Assembly (NCBI GenBank): GCA_033761915.1 | Contig: JANRMC010000201.1 | Location: forward strand, 1 to 11,397 | Source of the DNA: JACMLD01 sp033761915 | Lineage (GTDB): Bacteria > Bacteroidota > Bacteroidia > Chitinophagales > Chitinophagaceae | DNA: 11,397 nucleotides | Reading direction: 5' to 3' | In this document: piece after piece, positions 1 to 6,972 of the stretch | How the letters are laid out: each line of letters starts with the position of its first letter | Position numbering within the stretch: position 1 is the first letter of the stretch | The notes under the pieces: generated by a model | Seen by the model: only the letters and a program-made list of their open reading frames with translations | Told to the model about the DNA's origin: nothing | Database searches by the model: none | Made by a program: the position numbers and the translations under genes

Positions 1-221
1 AATGCACTAAAAGGCCGCTGCTGCCAAAGCCAAACTATAATTATTACCAATGCCATTATGCCCAATGCTAAACTGTTGCCCAGGTATAAGCGGTTTTTGG
101 TGCGTGGGGTAAATACCACCTCTTCAAAATTATTGGGTGTGCGGCTTACCGTAACCAGCGGAAGGATAATGCCAAAGATGATTGCCAGTAAATGATCGGG
201 CCAAAACGGAAATGAAGCCAT
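1..221 (-). CDS. Membrane protein, N-terminal part (possible CPBP-family intramembrane protease)
   Basis: The first 73 codons of a gene that runs off the left edge. It starts with ATG at 221, two bases after the coaE stop, so it is probably co-transcribed with coaE. The visible part begins MASFPFWPDHLLAIIFG and has a first hydrophobic segment at about residues 10-25, a polar stretch (about 26-48) and a second hydrophobic segment at about 49-66, ending in WLWQQRP. That layout, with an aromatic residue and RP after the second helix, resembles the start of Bacteroidota CPBP (Abi/Rce1-type) membrane proteases. The catalytic EExxxR motif of that family would lie outside the window. The membrane location is well supported; the family name is a guess from overall look. 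Confidence 0.6.
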   Translation of the reverse strand, partial: MASFPFWPDHLLAIIFGIILPLVTVSRTPNNFEEVVFTPRTKNRLYLGNSLALGIMALVIIIVWLWQQRPFSA

Positions 222-223
222 AT

Positions 224-817
224 TTATTTTTTTTGTGCATTGCTTAGTAATTGCTGGTGCAATTGCAGTACCTGTGGCAGCAGGGGAACTATTTCGTTAT
301 TAGTAATTATGGCATCGCAGAGTTTTAGTTTAATGCTTTCTTCAATTTGGTTTTGCATGCGCTGCTCCACCTGTTCTTTACTGCTGTTATTGCGCTGCAT
401 GGCTCTGTGCAGGCGCAGGGCTTTGGGGGCGGCCACACCAATTATAAAATCGTATTGCGCTTGTGTGCCGCTTTCAAAAATCAGTGCTGCTTCTTTAAGG
501 GTATAGGGGCTGGTTTGGCGGCTTACCCATGCGGCTGCATCTTTTATAGTGGCGGGGTGTACCAGGCTGTTTAAAAGCGCTGTTTTTTCTTTGTTGTTAA
601 AAACAGCTTCGGCCAGATAGGCCCTGTTTAAAATATGGTTGGTATAGGCCTTGGCACCAAAAGCATGGATGATGGCTGCTTTTAGTACGGGGTCCTCATT
701 CATTAAACGTTTGGCGGCATCATCTGCATAGTACACGGGTATGCCCAGCACTTCAAATATTTTTGCTACGGTTGTTTTACCGCTGCCAATGCCACCTGTT
801 AAGCCAACTTTATACAT
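224..817 (-). CDS. coaE: Dephospho-CoA kinase
   Basis: Catalyses the last step of coenzyme A synthesis, ATP-dependent phosphorylation of the 3'-hydroxyl of dephospho-CoA, in the cytoplasm. The protein has 197 residues, the usual length for CoaE. It opens with MYKVGLTGGIGSGKTT, a Walker A P-loop at residues 8-15, followed by the family motif YYADDAAKRLM at about 29-39 and a conserved HP pair near residue 87 in the CoA-binding lid region. It lies downstream of yajC and two bases before the next gene. A strong hairpin sits just upstream of its start codon, so its expression may depend on read-through from the nusB operon. No separate promoter was seen in the 78 bases upstream. Confidence 0.96.
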   Translation of the reverse strand: MYKVGLTGGIGSGKTTVAKIFEVLGIPVYYADDAAKRLMNEDPVLKAAIIHAFGAKAYTNHILNRAYLAEAVFNNKEKTALLNSLVHPATIKDAAAWVSRQTSPYTLKEAALIFESGTQAQYDFIIGVAAPKALRLHRAMQRNNSSKEQVEQRMQNQIEESIKLKLCDAIITNNEIVPLLPQVLQLHQQLLSNAQKK

Positions 818-828
818 GTTTATATGCT

Positions 829-886
829 AAATAAAAATCCGAAATTCTGAGAAAGGGTTTCTGAGAATTTCGGATTAGTATTTTTT
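829..886 (-). terminator. Long hairpin with T-tracts on both sides, between yajC and coaE
   Basis: Bases 836-854 pair with 858-876: 18 of 19 positions pair, with one G-G mismatch (849/863) and a three-base GGG loop. On the minus strand the stem runs straight into TTTTTATTT (about 837 down to 829); on the plus strand six T's follow at 881-886. This is the shape of a bidirectional intrinsic terminator. It starts about 20 bases after the yajC stop and ends about 18 bases before the coaE start, so it could end or attenuate transcription of the upstream operon, or act as an mRNA processing or stability element. The structure is plain in the sequence; the role is inferred. Confidence 0.6.
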
Positions 887-895
887 AAGAGCCTT

Positions 896-1237
896 TTATT
901 TTTTTTCTGTAGCGGCCACCGTGCCTTTGTTAGCGGCTTCGCTCCACTCCATACTAATGGCGCTTCTTTCAATTTTCATATAGCTGCCGGGGCTGGTTTC
1001 CATCATTAAAGTATTATCATCATTTACTTTATTAACAGTGCCATGTATACCGGCAATGGTTACAATTTTATCGCCTTTGGCCAGGTTAGCCTGAAAAGCT
1101 TTTGCTTTTTTAGCTTTTTGTGCCTGCGGACGAATCATAAATAACCAGAAAACTAAAATCATACCGCCTAATAAAAGCAGTTGGAATGTGCCACCGCCAC
1201 CTGCTGCTGCTTGTAAGAGAATCATAATTGTTGTCAT
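896..1237 (-). CDS. yajC: Preprotein translocase subunit YajC
   Basis: Small inner-membrane accessory protein that associates with the SecDF part of the Sec protein export machinery. It has 113 residues, with one strongly hydrophobic helix at about 18-36 (starting FQLLLLGGMILVFW), directly followed by the family signature MIRPQAQKAKK. The cytoplasmic domain after it contains the typical pattern GDKIVTIAGIHGTVNKV at about 55-71. The short glycine-rich stretch before the helix is common in Bacteroidota members. The gene lies 30 bases downstream of the DUF1573 lipoprotein gene, and no promoter is evident in that gap, so it is likely read from the nusB promoter. Confidence 0.95.
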   Translation of the reverse strand: MTTIMILLQAAAGGGGTFQLLLLGGMILVFWLFMIRPQAQKAKKAKAFQANLAKGDKIVTIAGIHGTVNKVNDDNTLMMETSPGSYMKIERSAISMEWSEAANKGTVAATEKK

Positions 1238-1267
1238 TGTTTAATTTGTATTGCTATTATAAAAAGG

Positions 1268-1768
1268 TTATCCGTTCTTTTTTACCACTTCCACATGAAA
1301 ATGCAGTTCTTCACTTTCCTGTGCTTTAAAATTGCCCATTACCACCAGTGTTTTGTTTTGTACGCCTACGCGGCCATTGCTATCAAAACTGCCTTTAATT
1401 GCTCCTTCCTCGCCGGGCATAATGGGTTCTTTAGGTGGCTCCGCAGCGGTGCAACCGCAACTGGGGCGTACGCTTGATATAACCAGCGGCTTGTTACCTA
1501 TATTTTTAAAACGAAACACCACTTCCAGTTTTTGTCCTTCGGTTATTTTACCAAAGTCTTTATCTGTAGTTTCCCATTGGGCAATGGAAAGATTAGTGGT
1601 ATCTCTTACCTCAGTGGCTGCCGGCATGGGTTGAAAAGGCTGAACCGGTCCTGCTGCTGCGGGTTCTGTTTTTTTACTAAAATCTCTGCAGGCCATTAAA
1701 CTGATGCAGCCTGCCAAAATAAGCACTAAACGCATGGTATCTTTTTTTACAAATGTAGTAAGAGCCAT
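1268..1768 (-). CDS. DUF1573 lipoprotein
   Basis: Predicted lipoprotein with one DUF1573 domain, an immunoglobulin-like beta-sandwich common in Bacteroidota; its molecular function is not established. The N terminus carries a hydrophobic segment ending in the lipobox LMAC, which would leave Cys27 as the lipidated residue. A Pro/Ala-rich linker follows (about 35-52). The DUF1573 domain covers about 63-162, with DFGKITEGQ, FRFKNIGNKPLVI and the diagnostic SCGCT (103-107). The start is uncertain: Met1 at 1768 lies 16 bases after the nusB stop, while Met12 at 1735 gives a tighter signal peptide (MRLVLILAGCISLMAC) and is preceded by an A-rich leader. A TACATTTG lies 15 bases before Met12 but has no good -33 partner. 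This gene is a usual neighbour of nusB and yajC in the phylum. Confidence 0.9.
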   Translation of the reverse strand: MALTTFVKKDTMRLVLILAGCISLMACRDFSKKTEPAAAGPVQPFQPMPAATEVRDTTNLSIAQWETTDKDFGKITEGQKLEVVFRFKNIGNKPLVISSVRPSCGCTAAEPPKEPIMPGEEGAIKGSFDSNGRVGVQNKTLVVMGNFKAQESEELHFHVEVVKKNG

Positions 1769-1784
1769 TATAAGATGAAGCGGG

Positions 1785-2717
1785 TTAACTGCCTTTTTTA
1801 AAATCGGTTTTCAGCATCTTGTTTTCACGTACCAGGTCTTTATGAATATTATCCAGTATGCCGTTTACAAACTGGCCACTTTGCGGCGTGCTGTAGGCTT
1901 TAGCAAGGTCAATATATTCATTAATAGTAACCTTAGGGGGTATGGTTTCAAAATACAAAAATTCGCAAACGCCCATTTGCATTAACACCATGTCTAAAAT
2001 GGCAATACGCTCGGGGTCCCAGTTTTTAAGGCGTGGCTTAATCAGGTCCATGGTAACTTCTTTACGGTTCTGCACGGCCTCTAAAAGGTCTTCAGCAAAT
2101 TTCAGCTTATCACGACTGATGAGCGATAGAAAGTTTAAGCTGCCGGGTTTTTGCAGGTAATGCATTACCAGTAATTCCATCATTTCGCAATCGTCATCCC
2201 AATTGGTAAAATTATCTTCTGTGTAATTGGTAAAATCTTCGTTGGGCAACATCAGAGTGGTAAAAATAAACTCCAGCATTTTTTTCTCTGCCTGTGGGGT
2301 GCGGCCGCTGGTGTTTACATACTCTTTGTATTCTGGGGTTTCCAGCAGGGTTAAATAAATTTTACGGGTAATTTCCGTGTCTTCTTTATGTATTGGCTTA
2401 TAAGCTTCTACGGCTTTTATGTAAGATTCCTGTTCCAGTATTTTCCAAACTAATTCGTTGCCGGCTATTTTGGTGTTTACGTTTAAATCTTCTGCGGTAG
2501 GCAGGTGTTTGCTGGCTTTTTGCCGGGCATCTGTTTCGGCATAGCGGGCAACCTGTAAAAGGCAATGCACCAGGTAGGTGGCCAGTTGTTGTGTAAGATC
2601 AAAATGCTTTTGCAGTATTCTTTTAGGTTCTCCGGGTTTAATATCACCCCCTTCCAGGGTTTCCAGGGTGTATAAACTTTGCATTACCTTAACCCGAATA
2701 TTTCTTCTACTGATCAT
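1785..2717 (-). CDS. nusB: Transcription antitermination factor NusB (long Bacteroidota form)
   Basis: An RNA-binding factor that, with NusE (ribosomal protein S10), forms the antitermination complex on rRNA operon transcripts. It has 310 residues, about twice the E. coli protein, as is normal for Bacteroidota. The start ISRRNIRVKVMQSLYTLE is the conserved N-terminal helix. The NusB fold ends with a strongly conserved C-terminal part at about 231-292, including PERIAILDMVLMQMGVCEFL, PPKVTINEYIDLAKAYS and GQFVNGILDNI. The extra length is in the middle (about 30-170), which is helical and charged. It is the first gene of the leftward housekeeping operon: a promoter lies just upstream, and the DUF1573 gene starts 16 bases after its stop. 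Confidence 0.95.
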   Translation of the reverse strand: MISRRNIRVKVMQSLYTLETLEGGDIKPGEPKRILQKHFDLTQQLATYLVHCLLQVARYAETDARQKASKHLPTAEDLNVNTKIAGNELVWKILEQESYIKAVEAYKPIHKEDTEITRKIYLTLLETPEYKEYVNTSGRTPQAEKKMLEFIFTTLMLPNEDFTNYTEDNFTNWDDDCEMMELLVMHYLQKPGSLNFLSLISRDKLKFAEDLLEAVQNRKEVTMDLIKPRLKNWDPERIAILDMVLMQMGVCEFLYFETIPPKVTINEYIDLAKAYSTPQSGQFVNGILDNIHKDLVRENKMLKTDFKKGS

Positions 2718-2741
2718 GTTGCCAAGAACTTATTTGAGCCG

Positions 2742-2771
2742 CAAATATAGGAAAGTTTTGGCTTTGGCCAA
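2742..2771 (-). promoter_or_regulatory. Bacteroidota-type promoter of the nusB operon
   Basis: On the minus strand TATATTTG (2749 down to 2742) matches the Bacteroidota -7 consensus TAnnTTTG exactly. A TTG (2771 down to 2769) sits 19 bases upstream of it, a normal spacing for the -33 element. Transcription would start near 2735, giving a leader of fewer than 20 bases before the nusB ATG at 2717. The promoter lies downstream of the terminator of the glycan operon, consistent with an independent unit. Confidence 0.75.
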
Positions 2772-2777
2772 GGCTGA

Positions 2778-2821
2778 ATAAAGCGTTGCTGCTGAAGGGT
2801 GCGACGCAACAACGGCTGCCC
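2778..2821 (+). repeat. GC-rich intergenic repeat motif, copy 1
   Basis: On the plus strand GTGCGACGCAAC (2799-2810), then AAC, then GGCTGCCC (2814-2821). Apart from the AAC insertion, the same 20 bases recur on the minus strand at 8064-8045. In both places ATAAAG lies just upstream (here 2778-2783, 15 bases before the motif; 16 bases at the other copy). Both copies are in intergenic DNA. This suggests a dispersed intergenic repeat; its function is unknown and its full boundaries cannot be set from two copies. Confidence 0.6.
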
Positions 2822-2842
2822 TTTTTGCCGCCGCTGGCTACC

Positions 2843-2877
2843 CAAAAAAATACCCTGCCGACCATAGTGAGCAGGGC
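2843..2877 (-). terminator. Intrinsic terminator of the glycan operon
   Basis: Read on the minus strand, CCCTGC (2876-2871) pairs with GCAGGG (2858-2853) across a 12-base loop, then TA and seven T's (2850-2844). The GC-only-but-one stem with a U-tract is typical of a Rho-independent terminator. It lies about 90 bases after the flippase stop and before the nusB promoter, so it separates the two transcription units. Confidence 0.7.
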
Positions 2878-2909
2878 GCAGTCTTTTATAAGATGGATTT
2901 AATTTTTTT

Positions 2910-2930
2910 ACCGGCTGTTGGTACTCCGGT
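2910..2930. repeat. CCGG-ended inverted repeat, similar to one at 8024-8043
   Basis: ACCGG (2910-2914) and CCGGT (2926-2930) are perfect inverted arms around an 11-base loop. The 20-base unit 2911-2930 has the same form as 8024-8043 on the same strand: CCGGC, seven variable bases, ACTCCGGT. Both lie near a copy of the GC-rich repeat motif, so they may be parts of one repeat family, although the order and orientation of the parts differ. It is not a terminator for the flippase: on the minus strand it is followed by A's. Confidence 0.4.
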
Positions 2931-2964
2931 CAGCATCGTTGTGTCACTCACTTCAGCCGCAGTG

Positions 2965-4458
2965 CTATTTTTTACGTAGTTTATTTTTTATTACGGTTAA
3001 TAATTGGTTGGCATCGGGGGTTAGCTGTAGCGCAAATACGCTGCCAATAAAGATGGTGGAGAAAAACAAGCTGCGCACCACCATGCTTAAAAAGCCCTGC
3101 AGCGATTGGGTGGTATAAGAAACCAGCAGGTAACAAGCTGCCGCCACCAGCAAGGCATAAATAGTTTTTATACTAAAGGGCCACATGTTAAACTGCAGTT
3201 TTATATACACCAGGCGAATGGTATTGTAAAGCGTGTAGGTAATTAATTGAGCATAGGCCACACCTATCATGCCATACCAACGGGCCATGTAAATATTTAG
3301 CGGCACTGAAAGGGCCAGTAAAAACAGGCCGCCCCAAAATTCAAAACGCCATTTTTTTGAATACCATAAAACCGGATAATTAACGCCGGTACCTAATTCA
3401 ACTATATTAAAAATAGAGAGAATAATAAAAGCGGTTTTACCGGTTTGGTATTTAGGGTCTACGCCCAACCAGTTTAACCCTTCAGAATAATTAAGCCATA
3501 TATTGATAAAAAGAAAACAGCCAATCAGAAGCATGTTAATAGAAGAGCGGCTGTAAATGCGACTGATTTCTGCCCGGTTATCATTCTTCCAATGCTCGGC
3601 AATTAAAGCGCCGGCAATGGCTTGCAAGCCACGGTAGGGCACTTGTATAATGGCAGCTAAAAACTGGTTAAAGGTATAAATGCCAGATAACGCCAGGCCT
3701 TTGTTACCGGCAATAGCCAGATTATCCATTTGCTTGGCAATATTATTTACTACCAGACCCAAGTAAACAAAACCAGAAAACTGCGCTGCTTCTTTGGCTT
3801 TTTCTTTGGTTATGTTGCTTCTTTTAAAATTGAGGTAAAATTGATGAGTGCTTTTTAAATAAATAATAATTGCAGTGCTTATAATAAAGTAGGTACAACA
3901 AAAACCAATAACAAACTGGCTGAAATTAATCCATCGGAACAGGTAGGCTGCCACTAAAAGTAATACCAGCAATCGGTAGCCGGTTTCTTTCATAAAATTG
4001 GGCAGCACGGTTTTTTTAAGAGCCCCCATATAACTTTCCAGCAGGGTAAAGCAGAGAAAGAAAAAGGAAAAGACAAGCGTCCAGTAATAGTAATCTATCA
4101 CCAGCTTGGACTTTTCTGAGAACTTACGAATGACAAAAGGTTCAAAAATAAGGCAGCCAGAAAACACCAGTAAGGCCCCTACGCCGGTAACCAGCACGGC
4201 CATTCCCAGCATATCGTTTTCTTTATTGCTGAGCTTTTCAAAATAATAGGGAAAGAAGCGGCTGATGAAAGCTGTGGTACCCAGGGTAGCCAGCGGTGCC
4301 AGTATTTGAGAAATGGAAATAATTACCTGGGTTAAGCCGTATTGTTCGGTAGTAAATAATCCTTCTTTGGTAAACAGCCAGGTATTGATGGCGCCAATAA
4401 AAAAACCAATATAAGAAAGAAAGGAAGATTGTATGGTTTGCTTTCTTATTTCTCCCAT
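2965..4458 (-). CDS. Polysaccharide flippase, Wzx-like (oligosaccharide flippase family)
   Basis: Predicted inner-membrane transporter of the Wzx/polysaccharide-synthesis branch of the MOP superfamily, which moves lipid-linked oligosaccharides from the cytoplasmic to the periplasmic face. The 497 residues are normal for the family and contain roughly 12-14 hydrophobic segments along the whole length. The N terminus (GEIRKQTIQSSFLSYIGFFIG) has the usual short cytoplasmic start and first helix with a Gly-x-x-x-Asn turn, then YGLTQVIISISQILAPLATLG. A basic C-terminal tail (KNKLRKK) ends the protein. It starts two bases after the aminotransferase stop and is the last gene of the glycan operon. 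Its substrate cannot be read from sequence; the neighbours suggest a glycan containing a 3-acetamido-3,6-dideoxyhexose. Confidence 0.92.
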   Translation of the reverse strand: MGEIRKQTIQSSFLSYIGFFIGAINTWLFTKEGLFTTEQYGLTQVIISISQILAPLATLGTTAFISRFFPYYFEKLSNKENDMLGMAVLVTGVGALLVFSGCLIFEPFVIRKFSEKSKLVIDYYYWTLVFSFFFLCFTLLESYMGALKKTVLPNFMKETGYRLLVLLLVAAYLFRWINFSQFVIGFCCTYFIISTAIIIYLKSTHQFYLNFKRSNITKEKAKEAAQFSGFVYLGLVVNNIAKQMDNLAIAGNKGLALSGIYTFNQFLAAIIQVPYRGLQAIAGALIAEHWKNDNRAEISRIYSRSSINMLLIGCFLFINIWLNYSEGLNWLGVDPKYQTGKTAFIILSIFNIVELGTGVNYPVLWYSKKWRFEFWGGLFLLALSVPLNIYMARWYGMIGVAYAQLITYTLYNTIRLVYIKLQFNMWPFSIKTIYALLVAAACYLLVSYTTQSLQGFLSMVVRSLFFSTIFIGSVFALQLTPDANQLLTVIKNKLRKK

Positions 4459-4460
4459 GG

Positions 4461-5552
4461 TTAAAATTTATTCATTACTTCAATTACCCGTTCCACATCG
4501 GCCACGGTATGGCAAAAAGAAATGGGTAAGCTTAAAGTGGTTTTATGAATTAATTCAGCAATCGGGGTTTCAATACCATCTAAAATACCCGCCATTGCCT
4601 TTTGGCGGTTGGGCGCCACGGGGTAATGTATTTCTGTTTTGATATCGTTTTTAAGCAGGTATTCTTTTAAGGCATCTCTTTTAGGGTGCCGGATATTGTA
4701 AATATGAAACACATCGTAAAAGCCGGGCTGCACCACTGGTTTTATAAAATCGTTTTTCAGATGCTGCTGGTATAATGCGGCCAGTGTTCGTTTATGCTCA
4801 TTTATAGCATCCAGCTTCTTAAGTTTAATGGAAAGAAAAGCTGCCTGCACTTCATCTAAGCGACTGTTATACCCCACCACTTCGTTATAATACTTAACCT
4901 GAGAACCGTAGTTACGCAGGGTGGTAATAGATTGTTTCAAAGATGCATCGTTACAGGTAACGGCCCCGGCATCGGCCAATGCTCCCAGGTTTTTGGTGGG
5001 GTAAAAGCTATGTGCTCCAAAATGCCCCCAATTACCTGCCTTAATACCGTTAAGGTGTGCACCATGGGCCTGGGCACAGTCTTCAATAACTTTTAAATGG
5101 TGTTTTTCTGCAATGGTATTTATAACATCCATCTGGCAAAGCTTACCGTAAAGATGTACTACCATGATGGCCCTGGTAGCCGGGGTAATGGCTGCTTCAA
5201 TTTTATGCGGGTCTATATTGTAGGTTTCAATATCGGGTTCTACTAATACCGGTTTAAGTCCGTTGTGCACAATGGCCAGTATGGTGGCTATATATGTATT
5301 GGAAGGAACAATTACCTCGCTGCCTGCGGTAAAATTGAAGGCTTTGAGTGAAAGGATTAAAGCATCCAATCCGTTGGCGGTGCCAACACAATGGTTGGTG
5401 CCGCAATAGGCTGCATATTCGGTTTCAAATTCTTTTACGGCATTTCCTAAAATATACCAGCCGCTGTTCATTACCTTATCAAAGGCAAGGCGGTATTCAT
5501 CAAAAAATTGCTGGTTGGCTTTACCCAGGTTTTCGTAATCAATTATTGCCAT
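4461..5552 (-). CDS. fdtB: DegT/DnrJ/EryC1 sugar aminotransferase, probable FdtB-type
   Basis: PLP-dependent aminotransferase expected to add the amino group at C3 of a dTDP-3-keto-6-deoxyhexose, using glutamate as donor. From the chosen start it has 363 residues, normal for the family. It shows SGWYILGNAVKEFE (30-43), the cofactor-phosphate region GTANGLDAL (57-65), EDCAQAHGA (157-165) with the PLP-ring Asp158, and HSFYPTKNLGALADAGA with the Schiff-base Lys187. The C-terminal YNSRLDEVQAA and EIHYP also fit. An upstream ATG at 5582 would add ten residues (MTPMIISLSP), but family members begin close to IDYENL, so 5552 is preferred. Its start overlaps the 3' end of the ketoisomerase gene by 14 bases, suggesting coupled translation. 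The FdtB assignment rests on that neighbour; the enzyme class is certain, the exact sugar is not. Confidence 0.93.
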   Translation of the reverse strand: MAIIDYENLGKANQQFFDEYRLAFDKVMNSGWYILGNAVKEFETEYAAYCGTNHCVGTANGLDALILSLKAFNFTAGSEVIVPSNTYIATILAIVHNGLKPVLVEPDIETYNIDPHKIEAAITPATRAIMVVHLYGKLCQMDVINTIAEKHHLKVIEDCAQAHGAHLNGIKAGNWGHFGAHSFYPTKNLGALADAGAVTCNDASLKQSITTLRNYGSQVKYYNEVVGYNSRLDEVQAAFLSIKLKKLDAINEHKRTLAALYQQHLKNDFIKPVVQPGFYDVFHIYNIRHPKRDALKEYLLKNDIKTEIHYPVAPNRQKAMAGILDGIETPIAELIHKTTLSLPISFCHTVADVERVIEVMNKF

Positions 5553-5910
5553 AGGGCTCAAAGATATAATCATTGGCGTCAAAATATTCAGATGCCAATA
5601 CCATCAATATTGCATTGGGGGTAAAATTGTCCATAGTATGCCAGTCGTTGGGCTCCAGAATAAGGCATTTATTGGGTTGATCCAGCACAAACTCTTCTGT
5701 TTTGCTGCCATCATTATTATTAATATGGCAGGAGCCTTGTATACAAATAGCAGCTTGCAGTGTTTTTTTATGGCGGTGGCCACCTCTTGCAGAATCGTCT
5801 ACTCCGTAAATGTAAAAAATGCGCTTAATATCAAAAGGGATGGTTTTCTCTATTACGGTCAGATTGCCTCTTTTATCTGTAAATGTCTTTAAATCGATAA
5901 GGTATGCCAT
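5539..5910 (-). CDS. fdtA: dTDP-4-keto-6-deoxyglucose 3,4-ketoisomerase, FdtA-like (WxcM-like cupin)
   Basis: Small cupin enzyme that moves the keto group of dTDP-4-keto-6-deoxyglucose from C4 to C3, making the substrate for a 3-aminotransferase. It has 123 residues, a single cupin domain. Visible are IPFDIKRIFYIYGVDD (24-39), RGGHRHKKTLQAAICIQGS with the two active-site His45 and His47, LEPNDWHTMDNF (85-96) and VLASEYFDANDYI (104-116). Two positions distinguish FdtA from QdtA as I remember the published mutagenesis: Arg in DKRG (Arg14) and His in DWH (His91). Both match FdtA, which gives the galacto configuration, rather than QdtA (Tyr and Arg). The start lies nine bases after the upstream glycosyltransferase. 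The product would be dTDP-3-keto-6-deoxygalactose. Confidence 0.88.
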   Translation of the reverse strand: MAYLIDLKTFTDKRGNLTVIEKTIPFDIKRIFYIYGVDDSARGGHRHKKTLQAAICIQGSCHINNNDGSKTEEFVLDQPNKCLILEPNDWHTMDNFTPNAILMVLASEYFDANDYIFEPYGNN

Positions 5911-5919
5911 ACTGCTTAG

Positions 5920-6948
5920 CTAAAATTTGTCGATGCGGTAATAATGGTTATGCCGGCTAAAATTAAACCATTTAATCTGTAAAGGAGAGGCCTTGCCTTT
6001 TTTTATTTGCTGCAAACTGCTTTTAATAAACTGAAGCCAGATGGCTGATACAGCGGGGGCTGTTTGCCGGGCACCGTTGTTATTGGTATAGCCTTGCTGT
6101 TGTAATTGCTGTTGCAGTTGCAGCAATTTTAAAACATAGGGTTGGTATAAATATTTTTTTACAGCATCATCCAGCTCGTACAAGGCACCGCAATACGAAA
6201 CCTTATTGTTGGTGTAAAATTTAACCCCATGAAAGTGAAAGAAAACAAGGGGTGTTGCCACACCGTTGTATGTAATTGCGGGACCATTGCTTACAATGTA
6301 TTGCTGCACATTCCAGGGTGCCAGGCCACCACCACGGTGTTGCATTACATGTACGCCGGTAAAGCGGGTGGTCCAATCGTCTAAATATTTTTGGTCGCCA
6401 AATTTGCCATCTTCTAAACGGGCATAACACCATTCCAGGCAGCGTTCTCTCCACCAGTTTAAAATATAAAGTCCGTTGGTGGTATTTTTAAAACACATAA
6501 ACTGCACACAGTAAATACCACTGTAATCTGTTTGGTTGTAAGCCGGGGTGTAGCGGTGTTCGCTAATCAGCACATCGTTATCACCCATTTCATCTACCAA
6601 TACCTGCGGGTTGTTATAAAAAATCATGTCTGCATCTATATAAGTGCAGTGCGGCAGCTGAAATTTTTGAATACAGTATAAGATGGTGGAGGAGGTGCAG
6701 GTCCAGCAATATTCTGCAATACTGCGCTGTGGTTTTACAGCCAGCAGTGCGGCATCTTCAAATTGTGCCAAAGAAATAACGGTGCAATGCGGGTAAGCCG
6801 CAGCCTGCTGTTGCAGGTATTGCAGGCATTCTTCATCAAACGCAAAAATATAGAGGTGAAATTGCGGACACACTTTTTCCAGCGACTGGTACATGGCCAG
6901 CCCGCGGGTTAAATAATTACTATCAAAGAGTGTACAAAAGTTAAGCAT
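5920..6948 (-). CDS. GT-A fold glycosyltransferase (GT8-like)
   Basis: Predicted cytoplasmic glycosyltransferase of 342 residues that uses a nucleotide sugar. The N terminus (NFCTLFDSNYLTRGLAMYQSL) is the usual first strand and helix of GT8-like proteins. A metal-binding DxD occurs as YIDADMIFYNNP (Asp105, Asp107), and a late FFHFHG at 236-241 resembles the HxxG region of the same fold. Between them QKYLDDW (186-192) is another typical block. Residues about 272-300 form a Gln/Asn-rich segment (LQQQLQQQ, then TNNNG) that looks like a flexible linker before a basic C-terminal tail. Donor and acceptor cannot be told from sequence. It lies between the FkbM gene (24 bases upstream) and the FdtA gene, in the same operon. 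Confidence 0.85.
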   Translation of the reverse strand: MLNFCTLFDSNYLTRGLAMYQSLEKVCPQFHLYIFAFDEECLQYLQQQAAAYPHCTVISLAQFEDAALLAVKPQRSIAEYCWTCTSSTILYCIQKFQLPHCTYIDADMIFYNNPQVLVDEMGDNDVLISEHRYTPAYNQTDYSGIYCVQFMCFKNTTNGLYILNWWRERCLEWCYARLEDGKFGDQKYLDDWTTRFTGVHVMQHRGGGLAPWNVQQYIVSNGPAITYNGVATPLVFFHFHGVKFYTNNKVSYCGALYELDDAVKKYLYQPYVLKLLQLQQQLQQQGYTNNNGARQTAPAVSAIWLQFIKSSLQQIKKGKASPLQIKWFNFSRHNHYYRIDKF

Positions 6949-6972
6949 GTAAATACTGTTTCTGCTGCGGCT

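Noticed and set aside
1332..1634. Plus-strand open frame of 100 codons opposite the DUF1573 gene
   Set aside because: Antisense to a lipoprotein gene with clear family motifs; no start context or domain.
1750..1757. TACATTTG on the minus strand, a possible promoter for the DUF1573 gene from Met12
   Set aside because: It matches the -7 element, but no TTG or TTTG lies at the right distance upstream, and the nusB gene is only a few bases away, so co-transcription is simpler.
2785..2810. Small hairpin GTTGC (2785-2789) with GCAAC (2806-2810) in repeat copy 1
   Set aside because: Only five pairs with a 16-base loop, and copy 2 does not keep the upstream arm.
2910..2930. ACCGG/CCGGT hairpin as a terminator for the flippase gene
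   Set aside because: On the minus strand it is followed by A's and not T's; the stem at 2853-2876 is the better terminator.
6060..6125. Repetitive CAG/TTG-type tract in the GT8-like gene as a simple-sequence phase-variation site
   Set aside because: It encodes a Gln/Asn-rich linker with mixed codons and no pure repeat long enough for slippage.
6221..6454. Minus-strand open frame of 77 codons inside the GT8-like gene
   Set aside because: Shadow frame of a supported gene; Trp/Arg-rich sequence without a domain.
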